Origin: JAVBUP01 sp031555175
GTDB taxonomy: Bacteria > Bacillota_I > Bacilli_A > Erysipelotrichales > Coprobacillaceae
Assembly (NCBI GenBank): GCA_031555175.1
Contig: JAVBUP010000064.1
Span: 1 to 9,241, forward strand
Reading direction: 5' to 3'
DNA length: 9,241 nt
Positions 6,787-9,241 of the stretch are shown in pieces (the first letter of the stretch is position 1; each line of letters begins with the position of its first letter). Below the pieces are notes generated by a model, which did not search any database, had not been told where the DNA came from, and saw nothing but the letters and a program-made list of their open reading frames with translations. The position numbers were made by a program, and so were the translations under genes.

Positions 6787-8265
6787 ATGCGCATGATTAA
6801 AATAATAACTGTATCTATAATTGGTTTGATTGTCACTTACTTGATAACATTAATACCTTATGGTGAATATTTTCTAGCACTGTTGTCCGGATTAATCATG
6901 ATCACCATCTTCTTAAGTAAAAAAGACTATAACTCTAAACTAGCATGGATGCTATTAATGGCTATTCAGCCAGTTGTTGGTTTACTATTATATACAGCGA
7001 TAGGAAAGAGCAGAAAAGAAATCACTATCTTTAGAAAGAAACGCAGAAGTGATCGCATTTTTAACCGCTATAATCCAACTCCGGAATTAGTTGAAAGAGA
7101 AGAAAACACATATTATTACGATGTTCTAAAAAATGTTGGACGTAATCCAATCTATGATCGTACTAATACCGATGTATTAACTAACGGAATAAACAAGTTC
7201 CCAAAATTAATTGAATGCCTTGAGAGTGCTCAAAGCTATATTCATATGGAATACTATATTATTAAAAGTGATGAACTTGGTATGCAAATTAGAGATATCC
7301 TAATTAGAAAAGCTCAAGAAGGCGTGGAAGTTAGAGTATTATATGATGATTTAGGTTGCATGCAAATTGATCAAGATTTTATTGCAGTAATGAGAAAAGC
7401 GGGTATTCGAGTTTCAGTTTTTGGACAAGTTAATCTAACAATTATGAATGACTCTATTAATTATCGTAATCATCGTAAAGTAGTTGTAATTGACAATAAA
7501 TATGGGTTTACTGGTGGTTTAAATATTGGTAATGAATATCTGTATGACACAGCAAAATATGGTTTTTGGCGTGATACACACCTATTTATTGAAGGAGAAG
7601 CACTTAGAAGTTTACAGTTATTATTCGCAAAGGATTGGTATTTTGTTACAAAAGAGAACTTTATAGAAAAGAATCCTGATAAATATCTGTCTTTTGATCC
7701 ATACTATGGTAAAGGTGAAGGGTTTGTACAAATTGTACCTGATGGCCCAGATACATCAACATCACCAATTAATGATCTCTACTTTAAACTATTTACTACA
7801 GCTAAGAAAAAAATATGGATAGCAACTCCGTATTTAATTCCAACTCGCGAGATTATTGAAGCGATTAAAACTGCGAAATTAATGGGAGTTGATGTTAAAA
7901 TCTTGATGCCTGGTATCCCGGACAAGAAAATGGTTTATTACGCTTCTCAATCATATTATGATGAACTACTAGCAGCTGGTGTAGAGATATATCAATATCG
8001 TGGAAGTTTCTTACATGCTAAGGTTGTCATAGTAGATGATATCGTCGCAGCTGTTGGAACAGCGAATATGGACATGAGAAGTTTACATACTAACTTTGAA
8101 GTTACAACTTTTATTTACAAATCAACTAGCATTATTGATCTAGTAAAAGATTTCCAACATGATATTACTCAATGTGATAAAATTGAATTAGCTAAATGGG
8201 ATGAACGTGGTTTCTTCAAACGCATTGGACAATTATTAGCGCAATTAGCTAGTCCGTTATTCTAA
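6787..8265 (+). CDS. cls: Cardiolipin synthase, phospholipase D superfamily
   Basis: The 492-residue membrane enzyme condenses phosphatidylglycerol molecules into cardiolipin and glycerol. Two N-terminal hydrophobic segments (about 4-23 and 28-43) and a third at 53-71 anchor it, followed by two phospholipase D catalytic domains. The first HKD motif is HRKVVVID (His229, Lys231, Asp236) followed by GGLNIGNEY; the second is HAKVVIVD (His410, Lys412, Asp417) followed by GTANMDMRS. Length and the C-terminal SPLF are normal for bacterial Cls. The frame extends back to 6676, but that part reads through the promoter. The ATG at 6787 has AAGGTGGGG just upstream, so it is chosen; Met at 6793 is a less likely alternative. 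It is divergent from the metal operon and followed by its own terminator. Confidence 0.95.
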   Translation: MRMIKIITVSIIGLIVTYLITLIPYGEYFLALLSGLIMITIFLSKKDYNSKLAWMLLMAIQPVVGLLLYTAIGKSRKEITIFRKKRRSDRIFNRYNPTPELVEREENTYYYDVLKNVGRNPIYDRTNTDVLTNGINKFPKLIECLESAQSYIHMEYYIIKSDELGMQIRDILIRKAQEGVEVRVLYDDLGCMQIDQDFIAVMRKAGIRVSVFGQVNLTIMNDSINYRNHRKVVVIDNKYGFTGGLNIGNEYLYDTAKYGFWRDTHLFIEGEALRSLQLLFAKDWYFVTKENFIEKNPDKYLSFDPYYGKGEGFVQIVPDGPDTSTSPINDLYFKLFTTAKKKIWIATPYLIPTREIIEAIKTAKLMGVDVKILMPGIPDKKMVYYASQSYYDELLAAGVEIYQYRGSFLHAKVVIVDDIVAAVGTANMDMRSLHTNFEVTTFIYKSTSIIDLVKDFQHDITQCDKIELAKWDERGFFKRIGQLLAQLASPLF

Positions 8266-8268
8266 TAT

Positions 8269-8297
8269 ACATCTGCATAATAAGCGCAGATGTTTTT
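8269..8297 (+). terminator. Intrinsic terminator of cls
   Basis: ACATCTGC (8269-8276) pairs perfectly with GCAGATGT (8286-8293) across a nine-base loop, followed by a T-run to 8297. It begins four bases after the cls stop. The next promoter's -35 starts at 8300, immediately after the T-run. Confidence 0.85.
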
Positions 8298-8299
8298 AT

Positions 8300-8328
8300 T
8301 TGACAAAACATTATACTCATGATAGAAT
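8300..8328 (+). promoter_or_regulatory. Near-consensus promoter of the VOC gene
   Basis: A perfect -35 TTGACA (8300-8305), an exact 17-base spacer and TAGAAT (8323-8328), with an upstream TG (8320-8321) completing an extended -10. This is the strongest promoter by sequence in the window. Initiation near 8335 falls inside the inverted repeat at 8326-8345. Confidence 0.8.
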
Positions 8329-8345
8329 ACTCAACGTAGAGTATT
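8313..8345. promoter_or_regulatory. Repeated ATACTC half-sites at the VOC promoter (candidate operator)
   Basis: AATACTC (8326-8332) and GAGTATT (8339-8345) form a perfect seven-base inverted repeat with a six-base AACGTA spacer, overlapping the -10 and the start site. A third copy of ATACTC (8313-8318) lies in the promoter spacer, 14 bases upstream of the second in direct orientation. Placement suits a repressor; the regulator is unknown and not recognisable nearby. Confidence 0.5.
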
Positions 8346-8357
8346 GGAGGTATATTT

Positions 8358-9118
8358 ATGAAAATAGATTATTTAGTCATGAACATCAATCGAGAATATC
8401 AAACTGACCATAATAAAATTGAAAATATTATCAATGTTGGATTTCCATATAAACCTAAAATGGTAAAGGAACAAATGGATTTAAGGCATCAAATATTTGG
8501 ATTGGCAGGGAGTATTTCGAACTTATTTCACTTTTAAAAAAAGATGGCGGAGGATGGATGGCAGATTGGGTAGACATGTACAATAATGGGCATAGAGGAT
8601 TAGTCTGTCTCATGATAGATGTAGATGACATTCAAAATGTTTATCAAAACTTATTGTCAATGGGATTAAATTTATCCACTCCAGAATATCTTAAATTTAA
8701 GTGGGGATTTGGCCTATTTACCAGAACTATGCCATGGATGAATTGCTATCTCCCATTTTTTCAATGTGTTCCTTTTCAAATAGGCTTACAGCAAATGAAA
8801 GATCAAAAGTCGGAAAACTTGATGTGTCAGTATATGATACCAAATTCAGCAGAACATGGAATTTCTGGAATTAAAGAAATTGTGATCACAGGAGCATATT
8901 CTGAAGATGATTTTAGAATTATTTCTATGATATTTACCAACGCAATAATCAGCAATAATGAAGCCAAAGTTGTCCTTGATAAAGATCAAACAATAAGATT
9001 TGTTAGGAATAATGAGTTTAGTGTAGAAGTATCTACTCGATGCAATAATGATCTATATTTAGGAAAACAAACTAAAATTGAGAACACTATAATAGTGAAT
9101 AGAGGAGACCAACTATGA
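8358..9118 (+). pseudogene. VOC (glyoxalase-fold) family protein, single frameshift
   Basis: Translation from the ATG at 8358 (TTGGAGG seven bases upstream) gives MKIDYLVMNINREYQ... to PKM (residue 35), then leaves the family-like sequence and stops at 8535-8537. The neighbouring frame, open only from 8459, continues with GKGTNGFKASNIWIGREYFE, then GGGWMADW and HRGLVCLMIDVDDIQ, ending at 9118. Joining the two frames gives about 253 residues that read as one vicinal-oxygen-chelate-type protein with two halves. The shift lies at about 8459-8465; restoring one G in ATGGT would repair it. A translation restart at ATG 8558, behind GGCGGAGG, could yield a 186-residue C-terminal piece. Substrate is unknown. 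It could be a decayed gene or a sequencing error; no canonical slippery heptamer is present at the site. The promoter upstream remains intact. Confidence 0.7.
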
Positions 9119-9157
9119 GGAAGTCAAGTGATAAATGAGAAATATTTATTGCATGAC

Positions 9158-9182
9158 AAAAAGAACTAATTTATCTTAGTTT
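9158..9182 (-). terminator. Weak terminator-like hairpin at right end
   Basis: AACTAA (9164-9169) and TTAGTT (9176-9181) form a six-base-pair stem with a six-base loop. On the minus strand it is followed by CTTTTTG; on the + strand only by a short TTT. The stem has one G-C pair, so it is weak. It could serve a minus-strand gene entering from the right, and perhaps the VOC gene from the left. Confidence 0.3.
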
Positions 9183-9197
9183 TAAAAAGTTTATTCT

Positions 9198-9241
9198 TTA
9201 CTTCAAAATGAATTCTTTATCTGGATTCGAAAGGATAAAGA
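9198..9241 (-). CDS. Possible C-terminal tail of a minus-strand gene (partial)
   Basis: One minus-strand frame is open from the window edge to a TAA at 9200-9198, encoding FILSNPDKEFILK. The weak minus-strand terminator lies about 17 bases beyond. That pairing is the only support; 13 codons are too few to identify a family, and the open stretch could be chance in AT-rich DNA. Confidence 0.2.
   Translation of the reverse strand, partial: FILSNPDKEFILK

Noticed and set aside
8459..8465. Programmed -1 frameshifting in the VOC gene
   Set aside because: No X-XXY-YYZ heptamer is present in the right phase; slipping at AAA in CCT-AAA-ATG would put TAA in the decoding site, so a mutation or sequencing error is simpler.
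9208..9241. Possible + strand gene start at ATG 9208 (MNSLSGFERIK...) running off the window
   Set aside because: No ribosome-binding site precedes it and the open stretch is too short to judge.

Overview
The window is AT-rich. Its genes have strong AGGAGG-type ribosome-binding sites, sigma-A-like promoters and intrinsic terminators with T-tracts. A PstA/DarA-type c-di-AMP receptor and a GlpK carrying the HPr-phosphorylatable histidine point to a low-GC Firmicute (Bacilli or Erysipelotrichia-like). TGG encodes Trp and TGA is used as a stop, so this is not a mollicute code. I cannot name the genus.

Layout, left to right. Positions 1-287 are intergenic: T-tracted hairpins that probably end an unseen upstream + strand gene, then an AT-rich stretch ending in an extended -10 promoter. 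Next is a + strand YcaQ/AlkX-like DNA glycosylase (288-1499). It meets the minus-strand group across a shared bidirectional terminator. That group, in transcription order, is glpK (4038-2554), a PAP2 phosphatase (2549-1902) and a divergent darA/pstA homologue (1850-1524). glpK has its own promoter. Upstream of it, also on the minus strand and closed by its own terminator, is a two-gene metal-efflux operon: a CzrA/SmtB-like ArsR repressor (6638-6333) translationally coupled to a CadA/ZntA-type P1B ATPase (6333-4210). A textbook 12-2-12 operator lies at the repressor's promoter. Divergent from it on the + strand is cardiolipin synthase (6787-8265), followed by a good terminator and then, almost without a gap, a near-consensus promoter driving a frameshifted VOC/glyoxalase-fold gene (8358-9118). 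The last 120 bases hold only weak signals, possibly the tail and terminator of a minus-strand gene.

How the genes fit together. The repressor and ATPase form a self-regulated Zn/Cd/Pb export unit. GlpK (glycerol-3-phosphate supply), the PAP2 enzyme (possibly a lipid-phosphate phosphatase) and Cls (cardiolipin from phosphatidylglycerol) give a loose glycerolipid theme, though they are not one operon. Most of the window is ordinary core or accessory Firmicute content. I do not see a convincing new multi-gene system. The points most worth a second look are the precisely localisable frameshift in the VOC gene, the repeated half-sites at its promoter, the DarA homologue lacking canonical ligand-loop residues, and the extra cysteine cluster in the metal sensor.
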